Source: Tellurirhabdus bombi (GTDB taxonomy: Bacteria; Bacteroidota; Bacteroidia; Cytophagales; Spirosomataceae). Taken from it: DNA of 64,000 nt. How positions within the stretch are numbered: position 1 is the stretch's first letter; each line of letters starts with the position of its first letter. The notes under the pieces were generated by a model, which saw nothing but the letters and a program-made list of their open reading frames with translations, was not told the DNA's origin and ran no database searches. The translations under genes and the position numbers were made by a program. Shown in pieces: positions 63,943 through 64,000 of the stretch. The stretch spans positions 2,988,001-3,052,000 of the forward strand of contig NZ_CP090557.1 in the NCBI RefSeq assembly GCF_021484805.1, in the 5' to 3' direction.

Positions 63943-64000
63943 GCTAACGGCCGGGTTTAAGCCGGAAACCGTTGCCTTCGTCGTTGCAAATAAGCTTCCA
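63943..64000 (-). CDS. C-terminal end of an unidentified protein (partial)
   Basis: On the minus strand the window edge opens into a frame ending ...ICNDEGNGFRLKPGR then TAG (63943-63945). Codon choice resembles neighbouring genes. Another frame (ending QRRRQRFPA) is also open over the same bases, so the assignment is tentative. Confidence 0.3.

Noticed and set aside
1-64000. tRNA, rRNA, CRISPR array, insertion sequences or prophage genes
   Set aside because: I looked for cloverleaf-like GC-rich stretches, regularly spaced repeats, transposase or integrase motifs and found none that I can support by eye.

Overview
This window looks like chromosome from a gliding-type member of the Bacteroidota, class Cytophagia, most likely the Spirosoma/Larkinella group. 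That placement is my inference from gene content: a full-length SprA (the outer-membrane channel of the type IX secretion system, T9SS), a GldF-like ABC permease, two proteins with T9SS C-terminal sorting domains (one type A, one gliding-associated CHU_C type), lactate-dehydrogenase-like Mdh, small DUF4199 proteins, few Shine-Dalgarno-like leaders, and TAnnTTTG promoter elements. I see no tRNA, rRNA, CRISPR array, transposase or phage gene.

Layout. 1-3366: tail of an unknown gene, a GH13 alpha-glucosidase/trehalose-synthase-like enzyme, a small acidic protein and an SDR oxidoreductase. 3406-8600: a triple-PAS histidine kinase facing a FIST sensor protein and a hybrid histidine kinase. 8718-35114: a large exopolysaccharide (EPS) locus. 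It opens with a stand-alone CheY-like response regulator, then a sugar-phosphate transferase carrying a degenerate receiver domain, two GT2 enzymes and a GT11 fucosyltransferase. Next come a large T9SS-exported glycoside hydrolase with two CBM6 modules and a minus-strand block (half-size TolC-like protein, Wzc-like protein with a decayed kinase domain, Wzx flippase, PKD lipoprotein, CHU_C protein, three GT2 enzymes). It continues with more glycosyltransferases, a LbH acyltransferase and a Wzy-like polymerase, and closes with a second CheY-like protein whose phospho-acceptor Asp is Glu, plus a membrane GT2. The EPS locus therefore has receiver-domain proteins at both ends and a receiver domain fused to its initiating enzyme.

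35236-64000 is mostly housekeeping: malate dehydrogenase, a YkvA-like protein, TatA, GatA, an MltD-like transglycosylase, RuvA, SprA (7.4 kb), GcvH, a dihydroorotase homologue lacking its metal-binding histidines, two DUF4199 proteins, GldF, VanZ, MeaB, IspD, QueA, a lipoprotein beta-propeller, the agmatine deiminase / N-carbamoylputrescine amidase pair for putrescine synthesis with an unknown membrane-anchored protein between them, and a GT9 heptosyltransferase-like enzyme.

How the parts fit: the FIST protein and hybrid kinase could sense a small ligand and pass a signal to the adjacent response regulator. Receiver-like domains around and inside the EPS machinery suggest post-translational control of EPS synthesis. 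EPS made by the Wzx/Wzy-type machinery could be bound or trimmed by the T9SS-exported hydrolase, and SprA is the channel for such cargo. The most unusual points are the receiver-fused sugar transferase with a four-cysteine insert, the Glu-substituted response regulator, the decayed Wzc kinase, the pseudo-dihydroorotase, and AT-rich palindromes in several EPS leaders. All functions are inferred by reading translations; no similarity search was run.
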